Shown in pieces: positions 22,563 through 33,512 of a stretch of 64,000 nucleotides of DNA. Within the stretch, counting starts at the first letter, position 1, and each line of letters opens with the position of its first letter. The notes beneath the pieces were generated by a model. The model saw nothing but the letters and a program-made list of their open reading frames with translations, ran no database searches and was not told where the DNA came from. The DNA lies in NCBI GenBank assembly GCA_023014485.1, contig JAJOZX010000087.1, positions 1,204,501-1,268,500 of the forward strand, in the 5' to 3' direction. The position numbers and the translations under genes were made by a program. Source of the stretch: Bathynomus jamesi. Taxonomy: Eukaryota; Arthropoda; Malacostraca; Isopoda; Cirolanidae.

Positions 22563-23795
22563 ATGGCTGAATGTGAAGCAATTGAGGCAACGATTAAATC
22601 ATTAAAAAGGAAGAGATCAGCAAGGAAGGGAGTCATTACCAGGCTTTTAACTACCTTTAATAGCAAAGAAAATCCAAATAAAAGGGATTATGATACTATT
22701 TTGGGTGGTTTAAATAGAATTAAACAGGAAATAATAATTATAGATGAGGAAATTGTTACAGAAACTGATGCGTTAAATGTTGGTGAAGAGAGATATACAG
22801 CACTTTTGTGTGAACAAGAACAGAATATTTTTGAAATAGATTCTCACATAAATGAATTATATGCTGCTTTAGATAATCTACCAAATAATTTAGAGGCTAC
22901 AAATCAAAGTTTGATTGAGGCCTTCAGAAATGTATCCATTTCTAATGATGACAATAAACAACTAAAAGCCAAGTTACCAACATTACAAGTACCAATATTT
23001 GAGGGTGATCGAACAAAATTTCAGTCTTTTCTAGAAAAATTTGATAGTTTAATTGGCAACAAAGATTATATATCTGATGTTGACAAATTCAGTTATCTCC
23101 TTAATTATTTAAAGGGCCCAGCCCTAAAACTGGTTGATGCCTTACCGGCAATTGGCAGTTCATATAAAATAGCTCTCAAATTACTAGAAAGAAATTTCCT
23201 AAATAAAAAAGAAATAGTAAATGATTTAGCAATAAAATTAAAAAATATAAAACCAGCCAAGGATAACCATCAGGATCTGTACAATTTCTATTGTGAAATT
23301 GAATGCATGTTAGGTCATCTACAAAATAATGATATAGATCTAGAGAAATCAGCATGGTTTATCCAAGCCATAATATTTGATTGTTTACCTACCCAAATTA
23401 GGGATATTTTCCAAAGAATAACGGGAAATACATACCCTACCCTTGATGAAATAAGGAATGAATTTCCAAATGTTTTGTCAATGTACAAATCTTCAAAGAT
23501 TGATTCACAAACAAAGATTGATTCACAAACAAAGAAAATACAAACAAAACCACAACCACAACAAAAAGACAAATCAGAACAAAAAGTGATAGGTCTAACT
23601 CCTACACTACGAAATTTTAATGTTACGACAGAATTTGTACGTAAGTGTAAATTTTGTTCGGCTGATGATCACTATAGCACACGATGTACTAAATATGTAG
23701 ACTTAGAATCCCGGATAAATAGGTGTTCTCAGTTAAACCTTTGTACTAAATGCACAGTGCAGGACATACTAACAAAGACTGCAAAACAAAAATAA
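22563..23795 (+). CDS. gag: BEL/Pao gag (DUF1759-type) with first zinc knuckle
   Basis: A coiled-coil-like N-terminus (residues 1-125) is followed by the capsid-like DUF1759 region (LPTLQVPIFEGDRTKFQSF onward, then DKFSYLLNYLKGPALKLV). A zinc knuckle CKFCSADDHYSTRC lies near residue 365. Gag packages the element RNA into cytoplasmic particles. After LCTKCT (about 23750) a one-base shift moves the continuing knuckles into the next frame. A 15-bp direct duplication (KIDSQT repeated) lies near residues 318-329. The start is the first ATG after the LTR leader in frame. Confidence 0.85.
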   Translation: MAECEAIEATIKSLKRKRSARKGVITRLLTTFNSKENPNKRDYDTILGGLNRIKQEIIIIDEEIVTETDALNVGEERYTALLCEQEQNIFEIDSHINELYAALDNLPNNLEATNQSLIEAFRNVSISNDDNKQLKAKLPTLQVPIFEGDRTKFQSFLEKFDSLIGNKDYISDVDKFSYLLNYLKGPALKLVDALPAIGSSYKIALKLLERNFLNKKEIVNDLAIKLKNIKPAKDNHQDLYNFYCEIECMLGHLQNNDIDLEKSAWFIQAIIFDCLPTQIRDIFQRITGNTYPTLDEIRNEFPNVLSMYKSSKIDSQTKIDSQTKKIQTKPQPQQKDKSEQKVIGLTPTLRNFNVTTEFVRKCKFCSADDHYSTRCTKYVDLESRINRCSQLNLCTKCTVQDILTKTAKQK

Positions 23796-24478
23796 GATTC
23801 AAATGTGTTAATTGTGGAAGTTTAAATCATGTCTCTTGTCTTTGTGATTCATTTAAAAATTCAAATAAACAAAACCTAAAGAAAAATGAAAAAACATTTA
23901 ATGGACATATATCAATAAATAATGTCAATAAAAATTCTAGTGTACTCCTACCTACAATAACCTTGGATTTAAAAAATAAAGAAGGTGGGACAACTCCTAT
24001 AAGATGTCTAATAGATTCTTGTTCCCAACAAACATTTGTAGATCAATCATTAGTTAATCAATTAGGCCTACAAACTCATAAAAATGAACAAGAATTGTGT
24101 ATAACATCATTTGTCAAAGAAAATGAACAGAAAGAAAAATATAATACAGTCAATTTAGATCTGGATATACCCACAGAGAATAAAACAACAAACATAGAAG
24201 TAGTAGTCATTGAACAAGTTGGTCAACAAAAATTTAAAATACCAAATTTAAAAGAAGTAATACAACAACTTAAAAAGCAATATAAAATTGCAGATAGAAA
24301 TTTAAATGATGATATAATAGATAATGTTCAAATGTTAATTGGAGCTGATTATATTCACTTAATTCAGAAGGGCATAGTCAGAATAGGAGATGGGATTGCT
24401 CTAGATACTCACTGGGGTATAGCTCCACTGGGACACATAGATAAATATAAAATAACAATGAAAAATAAAAATATATGA
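23750..24478 (+). pseudogene. BEL/Pao zinc knuckles and aspartic protease (DUF1758), frame-shifted
   Basis: Continues gag in another frame with HSAGHTNKDC and a second knuckle CVNCGSLNHVSCLC. The protease domain then follows (TTPIRCLIDSCSQQTFVDQ). The catalytic motif of this family is normally D-S-G-S; here it reads D-S-C-S, a likely inactivating change. The downstream LIGADY block is typical of BEL proteases. The frame ends at 24478, and the RT part restarts in a third frame at 24488. Confidence 0.8.
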
Positions 24479-24487
24479 CTAACAAAC

Positions 24488-26518
24488 TTGCCCTATTATG
24501 ACAAGGTCTTACACAACTCAAATAATGACATAAATACTGAAATATTAAATAAATCATTAACAACTGAAGAATTAGATAAAGGTGTACAACAGCTCTGGCT
24601 ATTAGAGTCAGTGGGGGTGCAAGATGGTGATCATACAGATGAAAATCAATTAATGGCTGAAAATTTTGAAAACACCATCATGTATGAAAATGGCCATTAT
24701 TCAATTGAACTACCTTGGAAGATCAATAGTCCAAAATTAAATGATAATCTAAAGGTAGCTAAAGGTCATCTCTATAATTTGATGAGAAGATTAAAAAATG
24801 ACAAGAGAATTAAAATGTATGATGATGTTTTCAAGGACCAGTTAGAAAAAGGCTTCATTGAAGAAGTTAAAGATCACCCCTTTAAAAAAGACAACTGCCA
24901 TTATCTTACTCACACAGGAGTCTATAGAAAGGATGCACCCACAACAAAACTTAGAGTTGTGTATAACTGTAGTCTTAAAGATGGCAATAAGCATAGCTTG
25001 AATGACTGTCTCATAGAGGGGCCTAATCTTATTTCAGACCTTGTAAAAATCCTTCTAAGATTTAGATTAGATGACTATGCAGTTCAAAGTGATATAAGCA
25101 AAGCTTTTTTGAGAATTCATCTGAAAAATAACTATGACAAAGATCAACTAAGATTCTTGTGGTTTAATGATCCATATGACTTAAATAAAGGGTTTAAAAC
25201 ATTTAAATTTAATGTGGTTTTGTTTGGAGCAAATGCAAGTCCTAGTTTACTGGCTTTAACCATCAAACATCACTTAAATTTGTATGATGAAAATGATTTA
25301 ACTGTTCAGTTCTTGAAAGATCACTTCTATGTAGATAACCTTGTAGGATCAACCAAAACAGAGTCAGAATTAAATGAAGTTTACATAAAAGCAGATAAAA
25401 TAATGAAAGAAGGTAATTTTGAATTAAGAGAGTGGATCACAAATAATGAGAGACTAAATCAAAAAATAAAATCAGAAGACAAAGGATTAACAGAACCAAC
25501 AAACAGGGTGAAAACATTAGGCATGATCTGGGATTTGAACTCAGATTCTAAAGTTCATGATTCACTCTGCACAAAAGGCTACACCTTAGATACAACAGCT
25601 AACACAAAAAGAAAGATCTTATCCGAAAGTTCAAAAATATTTGATCCTATGGGTTTACTCCTTCCTTCTACTATCAGATCCAAACAAAAGAAAACTATTC
25701 CTCAGCTTGAACTACTTGCGGGTTATCTAGCTGTAAAAATAACAGTATTTCTCCATGAAGTCTATTATGATGTAAACATCACAACTACATATATTTGGCT
25801 TGATAGTCAAATCTGCTTGGCATGGATCAACTCTGATGAGTTAAACTCAAAAAACATCTTTGTCCGTAACAGATTAAGAGACATTAAAGAAGCTAGACAA
25901 AATTTGGACATAACCTTCAGATACATTCCAACAAAACAAAATCCTGCAGACTTTCTCACAAGAGGATTATCCTGTAAATTACTAAAATCCAACAAAAATT
26001 GGTTTCATGGACCTGAATTCATTCAGGATGAAACAATGTGGCCAGCAGAACAAATCAATGTAAAACTTAACATGATAACCACAAATAAAGTTGAGCCACT
26101 ATTAGATTATAACAGTTATTCTGACTTTGGCAAACTTGTAAGGGTAACATCTTACTGTCTCAGATTCATTCACAACTGTTTAAAGAAAATAAATAAACAA
26201 AGAAATAATGATAATGAAATGTATACAAGTCTAGCTACCAAATATTGGATTAACCACATACAACAAACAGAATACAAAAATGAAATAGATTTTTTAACAA
26301 TTGGTAAACAAAGGAACAAAGTACCCTCTGTGGTAATAAACTTGAATCTTTACATTGACAAAGATGGCTTATTAAGATGTAAGGGTAGATTAAACAAATC
26401 ACAAATCACATATAACAGTAAACAACCCCTTCTTCTTCCTAGGTTCCATCACATTACAACCCTAATTATTAGAGAGAAACACAATGAACTTTATCACATG
26501 GGCGTTCCACAAACATGA
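24488..26518 (+). pseudogene. pol: BEL/Pao reverse transcriptase, deleted RNase H, integrase zinc motif
   Basis: RT blocks run from YLTHTGVYRKDAPTTKLRVV through LIEGPNLISDL, AVQSDISKAFLRI (motif A Asp) and FGANASPSLL to DHFYVDNLVGS. The last block has D-N where the classic box is D-D, a variant also known in BEL-type elements, so its effect is unclear. After SSKIFDPMGLLLPSTIRS the sequence jumps straight to KKTIPQLELLAG, so about 130-150 residues including the first RNase H acids are missing. The frame goes on to the integrase H-H-C-C motif (HNELYH here) and stops at a TGA at 26518. Confidence 0.88.
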
Positions 26519-27801
26519 AATGCCATTAGAAAGTTGTATTGGATACCCAAAGGCAGAATGACTGTAAAGACAGTTTTGAATAACTGTGTCACCTGCAAAA
26601 GGATTCATTCCAGATCTTTCAGGAAGACCAATCCTCCTGATTTGCCAACAGAGAGAGTCACCTTTAATAGGCCTTTTGAAACAGTTGGCATAGACTATAC
26701 AGGAAGTTTGACTGTTGGTCTGGAAACAACAGAACAAAAAATGTACATCATACTTTACACATGTTCATCTTCTAGAGCAGTCAGCTTAGACGTAGTGAGT
26801 GATCTCTCCGCAGAATCATTTGTCTATAGCTTTAGAAGATTTTGTGCTAAGCATTCTGTACCCAAAATTGTTTGGACAGATAATGCAACCTATTTCAAGG
26901 CTGGTGAAAATCAAATAAATGACATATTACAAAATTCACATACCATAACATATCTACAAAATAACAAAATAAAATGGAAATACATCCCTGTTGCCTCACC
27001 ATGGTATGGAGCAATCTGGGAAAGGAATATCCAAACAATAAAGAATTGCCTAAAGAAATCAATCGGTAAAAAACAAATTGAATTCTTTGAACTTCTCACT
27101 CTCATTAGTGAAATTGAGAATGTTGTCAATAACAGACCTCTTACTTATGTAGGGGATAATATTAATGATGTAGAGCCTCTCACCCCAAATCATTTGATTA
27201 AGGGAGAAGTCATTAACCTTCTACCTGATTACAATATCTCCTTGGATGATCCACCTTGGAGTGATAATAATCATGATTTGCAAAATAGATTATCACAAAT
27301 AACAAATATAAAAACAAAATTTAAAAAGTAATGGAGTGATGAATACCTTGTTGGGTTGAGAGAAAGACATAAATATATACAAAACAAAGACTGGGTTAAT
27401 AAAATTAGGGTAGGAGATGTAGTTCTAATTAGACAAAATACACCAAGACAGTGTTGGCCATTAGGTAGAGTTTTAGAACTAAAAACTGGGGAAGATGGAT
27501 TAACCAGGGTTGTAAAACTTAAAACTGCTTCAGGTGAAACTATAAGAGATGTATCACTCTTATACCCCTAGAAGTAGGACCAACTACTGTTAACAAAAAT
27601 GATCAAGATGATGAATCTATAATAGATTCTGATGATGATCAAAATTTGACCCAAACTATACCAAACCTAACCTGTTCAATAAATGATGTAACTAGTCCTA
27701 CTACTACAATAACCTATACCACAAATAGTAGACCACAACGTTCAACTGCTCTACGAGCTAGGCAGATGTTACAACAAAAGATAAGGGCTGGAGTATTGTA
27801 A
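26519..27801 (+). pseudogene. BEL/Pao integrase core and C-terminal DUF5641 domain
   Basis: Continues directly after the TGA in the same frame (NAIRKLYWIPKGR). CVTCKR completes the zinc motif, and the catalytic acids are in VGIDYTGSL, VWTDNATYFKAG and GAIWERNI, so the D-D-E set is intact. PLTPNHLI follows. A TAA at 27329-27331 interrupts, then WSDEYLVGLRERHKYI and VGDVVLIRQNTPRQCWPLGRV (DUF5641) run to 27571. A one-base shift leads into an acidic tail ending at 27801. The enzyme would insert the cDNA into host DNA. Confidence 0.85.
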
Positions 27802-28019
27802 TATTTCCTATGGAAAATAAACTAAAATGCAACACCCTTTCATTTTGAAAAGGGTGAGGACTTTATAAAATGCTACACTTTTTATATTAAAAAGTGAGGA
27901 AAAACAAAAATGGAATAACAAATAAAACATAAAATATAGGTAATCTAAGATGGGTTAACAAATATTAAAGAAAAAATTGGGTTTCACATGCAATTTTTCC
28001 TTTCTGGCTGGCCCCAATG

Positions 28020-28585
28020 TATGGAAAATTTGGGAGTACCGAAATGGAAGACCCACCTAATCTTGGATAAGCCATATTGACATTAAAATAAATAATAATA
28101 ATAAAAAATAACTCAGAAGGAGAACATGAACTCTTGCTGAGAAAAATTAAATAAACACCAACGAAAAAACAAATATGGGATGAAAAGAAAAAAGATCCCA
28201 TGGCTAGAAATAGCAACACGGTTTTAAGAAGAAGAAGAAAAAGATCGGGATAAGCAGAATAAGAGGGCGAGAAGCTGAATAAGCATAAGCTGATTAAGCA
28301 TAAGAACAGCGACGGAAAAAGCCGGAATAAAAATGTTTTAGTGGTGTCAAGAGATAAAATTCATAACAGTTTCAAGGTAAGAAGTTCATAAATTTCCCTT
28401 CGGTTATTAAATTTAGGTTAAATAAGCTGACATTTCAGCTGTAATTGTTTAACAAAAGTGTATGGAAGTCCTGTTTATGGACAAATAGTTAGGCTAGTTC
28501 ATCTTTGGCCTAGGTCTTCCATCTCCAACGTAGCCTAGGTTGTGTTTAGGCTAATCTGGTTGGAGCAGGACCTATAATTTCCATA
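28020..28585 (+). repeat. BEL/Pao 3' LTR
   Basis: Matches the 5' LTR almost throughout. Its right end joins the last 8 bases of the host DNA transposon (28586-28593). No long polypurine tract is obvious just upstream. Confidence 0.9.
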
Positions 28586-28601
28586 CCACCTTACTGTACA
28601 C

Positions 28602-28696
28602 CCTTGACGATTGGTTAGGTTAGGTCGTGATATTTTCGTTAGTTAGCCTTTAAAGCTAACTAAAGAAGGCTGGGGGCCCTGATCTTCAGGTGATCC
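28602..28696. mobile_element. Right half of the split palindromic MITE
   Basis: Continues the MITE begun at 18243. It reads CCTTGACGATTGGTTAGG, CGTGATATTTTCGTTAG, GGCTGGGGGCCCTGATC and ends CTTCAGGTGATCC at 28696. Joining it to 18243-18349 with one CTGTACAC gives a copy of about 202 bp, the same size as 17990-18192. Confidence 0.8.
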
Positions 28697-29700
28697 CGCT
28701 ATTTTATATTATATTACTCTGGTGGGACCCATATCCATAAAATACGGTTAGTAACTGGTCACTGGGTTAACCTATTTCACAATTACAACATATGCAGTTA
28801 TTGTTTGAGTAATGAAAATTGATTCTCGTTTTATTTTGTATGCAAGTTCCCGAGCTGAACGCCACAACAAAAACAGTAAAGGAGTGGCGCTCCGCCCCCA
28901 CTACACCGCTATCAATAGTTGAATTAAATATACCTATCTGTAATTCAAGACATATCTACATTCATTGCTCTTAAAATAAATTTCAGAAATGAATGCAGTG
29001 ATGCGCACCCGAAGGTGCAAAAATAGAAAAGTTTTCGTCTTCATATGAGAGACTCTATCAAGGAAAATTTAGGAAAACTTAATGAAATGAATAAAACGTT
29101 CTTTTCCTCGGAACAATGAAAACTGAGAGACAACTTTGATGATTCTCCTTTCAGACAAAAGTTTTGAACGTTCTTATTAATGTCATTCTAAATACATTTT
29201 CACTTTCGCCTGTTGCTGACAACATATTGAAACATTCATTTGAAAATTCAGCAACTTTTTCTCATCTTCATTTAACACAAAGAGAAACTACAGTTCAATA
29301 AAACTTAATAGTAATATCAATTATTTCTCTAATTGAAATAGTCAATTGACTCCGTCTGAGTGAATTCTTAAAATGAAATCTTTAAAAAGTTAACCCCTTC
29401 CTTATTCACAAACTTATGTAATTTTTTCAAAAATTATTAGCACAGTTTAAAATCCTTACACAAACGTATGAATAAATTTTACTAATACTTTTTAAATTAT
29501 CTTTCTTCACTAAAATTACATAAGGTTTATAAATTAAGAAATAAAAATACTGTAAAGGAATATTTTGTAAAAATCTTGAGAAATAAATTAGGAAATCTTT
29601 TCATGGAAATGCAATATTAACTAACTATTCAAACGAATATTCACTGATAATTTAGATTTTAGATGAATGTTAGTTAATTATTTGGAAGAAGTTACCAGTT
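28697..29700. other. No gene seen
   Basis: AT-rich, no coding remnant or structured repeat recognised. Confidence 0.45.
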
Positions 29701-29708
29701 ACTTAGAC

Positions 29709-29967
29709 CAGCGATGGACAGCTGGCGGCACGCGGGGCGCGACCCCTGACCTCAAAATATTTGTTGGAAATTTTCCCACAGATAAATAAAGTGGAAATAT
29801 AAATCATCGTAAAATATGTAAAGTAATTATTGGCACGATTACACTGTAATGTAATGGCATTATTTCATTTTTGACGAGCTTACATATTTCCAAACTGTTA
29901 GTATTGTGAATTAAATTTTTTTCATTGGAAGTGAAAGACCTAAACGGACAGAATTTAGCGATCTCTG
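29709..29967. mobile_element. Possible hAT-type MITE
   Basis: Begins CAGCGATGGACAGCTGG and ends with ATCTCTG, giving short imperfect inverted ends CAGNGATNG. Flanking 8-mers ACTTAGAC and ATTTAGAA agree at 6 of 8 positions. The form suggests an old hAT-type MITE, but neither ends nor duplication are strong. Confidence 0.3.
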
Positions 29968-29975
29968 ATTTAGAA

Positions 29976-30714
29976 GAGTGTTGACCACTTAAAAAAAATG
30001 TGTAAATACTGTACTGTAGTTACAGGAACTTTGAAACAGTGAATGTTGACCTTAATGGCACCATATATTTATATAAACTTTTAGGAAAGACTTGTCTCTT
30101 TATTTGTGAAATTTGATGACCGAGAGAGATTCTTTCTGTTGTCATCCTACCCTCGTGATCAACTACACTTTACTTAGGGATTTGTCAAGTAGGGTTCTGA
30201 ATGTTATTAACTGAATATTTCGTAGAATTTTAAGCAAGTAATTTACTTTTCCATCTTCGTTCTTATCTGTCCTGTTTTCTTAGGAACGATGCAAAACTTT
30301 TTTTTAATTACCTATTTATTAATCCCGGAAGCAAACCTTGTTTCTAAGGGTTTAATCAGCTAGTATTGGGGATATTTTGCTCCCTTTATTTTAATTTTTA
30401 TTTACATTAATGATTATGAGCAACCCACTGCAAATCTTGACAGGGAAATGGTATGTCGGACAGTTTCTTTGAGTAATTCAATAGTTATGTTTATAGGAAT
30501 TTTATTTAAGTAGCTATGAGTGCTCTTTTTTATTACCCTTGTTACACCTATTACAATATTACAATTGATATTATCTCAGATTCTGTGTCCCAAAGTCTTC
30601 TACTTTCATTCTTTAATCTCTGGCATAGATGTACGGTCATTCTAATGCGTTTTTATTTCATTTTTACAACTAAGAGCTGATTTTTCAGTTATATACGTAC
30701 ACTGAAAAATTTTT
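29976..30714. other. No gene seen
   Basis: AT-rich sequence without features I can support. Confidence 0.4.
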
Positions 30715-31570
30715 TAGATCACAAGACTATATTAACCAGGTCAACAGACGCATCCGATTTCAAAACTGAGCTTGTGAGTTACTCGACCTAAACGTATTGT
30801 AACTAGTCATTAAGTCTGAAGTGGTTAATTTGCAGCTAGTTTTGAGACGAACCCCTCATTGGGGAAACAAATTAATTGACTTATTGAATTTTATTGAAAC
30901 ATACCAGATGACTATTTTTTTATGTAGAAAAGAGGGGCCAAGGGCGAGCACCCGTAAAAAATGCCCCTCCTGTATAAGAAAGAGAGAGCCAAAATCAAGG
31001 TCTCCGGGGCTCATGTGCCCATTTCATTTTATATAAATTTCGAAAAAAATTATGTAATATGTAAAATGCATGCTGCATATATAGTGAAGAACAGAGGGAG
31101 AAGTGTGTTTGAGAGCATGCTGGAATGCTCACAGAGTAGATGAGACACGGAAAAGAAAAGATCAGTTGAAGGGGACAGTGACAAAAGAAACGGGAGTTCC
31201 AGCACTCCCTGTCTCCTGCCTAACATTCCCCTTAGAGTACTTCCCTGGTCGATTGGTGTCTACAATCTCCTATATATTGCTCGTTCTACTGTACTTTCAG
31301 AACAGTTGACTTGTTCCATTTTGTGGTTAATAAATAGATAGACTAAATCTGGAAAGCGAGACGAATCATACTGCTAATCGCACGCTTCGTAGTGATGGTA
31401 AAACAACTACCAGTAGTTCCAGATTCAGGTAAACTATTGGACATGGACTATAAACAAAGTAAAAAATAAGTGAGAAATATAATATGACAAACATTCCATT
31501 CATCCCAGATAAACGCCATAAGAATTTTATTGCATAAATATAGTACACCATATTTGCACTCATTAATGAA
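30715..31570 (+). repeat. Second copy of the 14.5/16.8-kb dispersed repeat, split by a LINE remnant
   Basis: 30715-30920 and 31280-31370 match the left part of the repeat at 15001-15296. 31389-31570 match 16780-16960. The unit is interrupted by the inverted LINE derivative at 30925-31275, so two members of the same repeat each carry an insertion of the same LINE family in opposite orientation. Confidence 0.7.
30925..31275 (-). mobile_element. LINE derivative: 5' region joined to 3' end, no coding region
   Basis: On the minus strand it reads GGAGATTGTAGACACCAATC (31275 downward), GGGAGTGCTGGAACTCCCG, then CGTGTCTCATCTACTCTGTG, and near the end ACCTTGATTTTGGCTCTCT and CGCCCTTGGCCCCTC. These are the 5' sequences of the LINE at 15297-15540 followed immediately by its 3' sequences (16668-16745). 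The whole ORF is missing, leaving a SINE-like remnant of about 350 bp. Confidence 0.7.
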
Positions 31571-31854
31571 TAACTTATCTCTTTTAACCAGCATAAACAA
31601 ATTACGATATTTCAATACAGACTCTGTACTGAGCGGACGCATTTCCTGAGCTCTCTGATATTGCTTCTACTTTTGGATATTGCCAATAACTTTACTTATG
31701 GAAAGTTCTGAATTTTATATACTTGGTTTATATTCACATTGTTATAGTTAAGTAAGTGAATATTAGTGGTTTTTAGCAATTTAGAAGTTTTCATGGCGTG
31801 CCGGCTTAATTTAACTTAAACTTGTAACGGTTATAAACTAATCTAACTTGCGCG
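31571..31854. other. Possible LINE leader
   Basis: Short stretch before ORF1 of the CR1-like LINE. No feature of its own recognised. Confidence 0.3.
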
Positions 31855-32870
31855 ATGCCGTCGCAGAAAGCGTCGTGTGTTAGGTGTGGGGTGAATCGGT
31901 GGTATACGGATTTTAAGGATTACAACGGCGGTCCTATGGCGATTACCGAGAGATCGGTTTGTTTCTTTTACGATTTAAGGGAGGAAATAATTTACATAAA
32001 ACGCAGTGTACGTGAGGTAACGGAAAGACTTGCAACGCTTGATGAGGGCAGGGATAGGGCTACAGTTGACGAAAGACGAACCAATACTAACGTTGAAGAC
32101 GTTAGTAATTTGAAGGGTGAGGTGCGTAACCTAGTTTCTAGTTTAGGCAACTTATCGGGAAGGTTGGATAGAGTTGAGAAGGGGTTAAGGTTGGTCCGAG
32201 ATTAGTAGATGGGGAGGGATTTAGAGAAGTTAAGGGTGGAGCTAGGCCACGTACGTTAGGTGATAGAAATCCCCCTCATATCGAGGTTTCGAACCCTTTC
32301 GCGCACTTGGATAGGGACGTGAACGAGGGGAAAACCATTTTAATTGGGGACCTTTAGTGCGCCATATGGACACAGCGTTCGTTGAACGGCATCCAAACAA
32401 AAGGAGAAGGGTCTGTCTCCCAGGGGCCAGGGTTGACAGAGTTAGAGACGAAGTGGATAGGGTTGATGTTGCCTCCCGTCACTCGATGTTGGTGACGATG
32501 GCAGGGGGCAACGACTCGTATAGGCCCGATACGAGTGTGCCTGACCTTTTGGAAAGATATAGGGGTTAATTAGGTCCCTGAAGGCAAGGTCAGATAGGTC
32601 TTTAGTTCTAGGTATTACCCCTAGGCACGGTTTGGGTCTTAGGATTGCGTTTAAAACAATATTTTTGAATACTAAATTAGAAGAGATTTGTGCTGAGGAA
32701 AATGTACCCTTCGTAAAGCTCTGGTCAGAATTCAGTGACCCTAGCCTTTTTATAAAAGATGGTGCATTTTAATGAAACAGGTAATGCTAGGCTAGGTAGG
32801 TTAATTGACGAAAACGTTCGAAAGCTGTATAGGTCGAAGCCTTCTTTAAACGTTGTGGGTCCGAGAAACG
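31855..32870 (+). pseudogene. CR1-like ORF1 with coiled coil and SGNH esterase domain
   Basis: 31855-32205 encodes CVRCGVNRWYTDF (possible zinc motif) and a heptad-rich stretch (VSNLKGEVRNLVSSLGNLSG). After breaks, the SGNH hydrolase parts can be seen: ILIGD (block I, about 32338; the following codon is a stop) then RHMDTAFVERHP, MAGGND (block III, about 32500), LVLGITPRHG, FVKLWSEF, and DGAHFNETGNARLGRLI (block V Asp-His, about 32760, across a frame shift). Esterase-bearing ORF1 proteins are known from several CR1-group LINEs. Their exact role in retrotransposition is not settled. At least two frame shifts and two stops. Confidence 0.7.
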
Positions 32871-32880
32871 CGGGTCTGAC

Positions 32881-33512
32881 ATGAAAAATAATTTAAAACG
32901 CCGACCCGTGGTGAAAAATAACTTAAACGTCTTTTATTTTAACGCGCGTAGTGTTAGAAATAAATTAAACGAATTTAAGGCGATAATTAATTCCGGCAAC
33001 TACGATATAGTTGTTATCACTGAAACGTGGTTAAATACCGTGGTGGTGGCGTTTTGCTGTACATTCGTAATTCCTTTAGGGCTCTCGGGGTTAAGATAGA
33101 TTTTTCGGCAGCAATTAATGCAATATGCGTTGAAGTTAGGACGCCTAATATTAATTTTAATTTTGTTGTTGTTTATAGACCTCCTGTTCAACCCCTCGAT
33201 ACCGATACTAGATTTTACTCACTTCTTGGTAACTTTATTGATAATCGGAATAGTATAATTGTCGGAGACTTTAACTGCCCTAATGTTAATTACGAGACTT
33301 TTACTGGCGATGAGGAGGGTTTGAGACTGGTTGAGTTCATGGAAGATAATTTTTTACGACAGATGGTTACCGAACCAAAGCGCGGTGACAATATCTTAGA
33401 CGTGGTGATGACGAACGGCGAAAATATAGTCGAAGGTTTAGAAGTAGGCGAGAGTTTAGGATGTAGTGATCATCAAATTCTTAGGTTTAAGCTATTGATA
33501 AAAAAACACTAA
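32881..33512 (+). pseudogene. CR1-like LINE ORF2: endonuclease domain
   Basis: Starts NLNVFYFNARSVRNKLNEF and DIVVITETWLN (catalytic Glu). A shift near 33040 leads to RGGGVLLYIRNSF, VVVYRPPVQPLD, IIVGDFNCPNVNY and LGCSDHQILRF, so the catalytic E, D-N and SDH residues are all present. The domain nicks target DNA for target-primed reverse transcription. A small deletion sits between WLNT and the GGG block. Confidence 0.8.

Larger units (their letters stand above)
21613..28585 (+). mobile_element. BEL/Pao LTR retrotransposon, 4-bp TSD
   Basis: Two LTRs of about 565 bp (21613-22177 and 28020-28585) are nearly identical and begin TATGGAAAATTTGGGAG and end TTTCCATA. The target duplication is CCAC (21609-21612 and 28586-28589). 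The empty site CTCCACCTTA is confirmed by the other inverted end of the host transposon near 18350. A candidate primer-binding site TGGTGGCCCGTGTGGGG begins at 22184. The interior has gag, protease, RT, a partly deleted RNase H, and integrase on the plus strand. Confidence 0.92.
18350..28593 (-). mobile_element. DNA transposon with unnamed DDE-like gene, 8-bp TSD, split by BEL/Pao
   Basis: Ends TAAGGTGGAGTGAAAAT (18350) and its inverse (21597-21612 plus 28590-28593, after removing the BEL element). Looser inverted similarity extends about 170 bp inwards at each side (18350-18520 versus 21440-21612), including TTGCCAATGG and GACCACCAG. The duplication CTGTACAC is perfect at 18342-18349 and 28594-28601 and falls in the centre of the MITE. 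Unnested length is about 3.27 kb. The gene is on the minus strand at 18626-20876. Confidence 0.8.

Noticed and set aside
25320..25350. YVDN in the BEL reverse transcriptase as proof of inactivation
   Set aside because: D-N variants occur in BEL-type elements, so this alone is not evidence of a dead enzyme.
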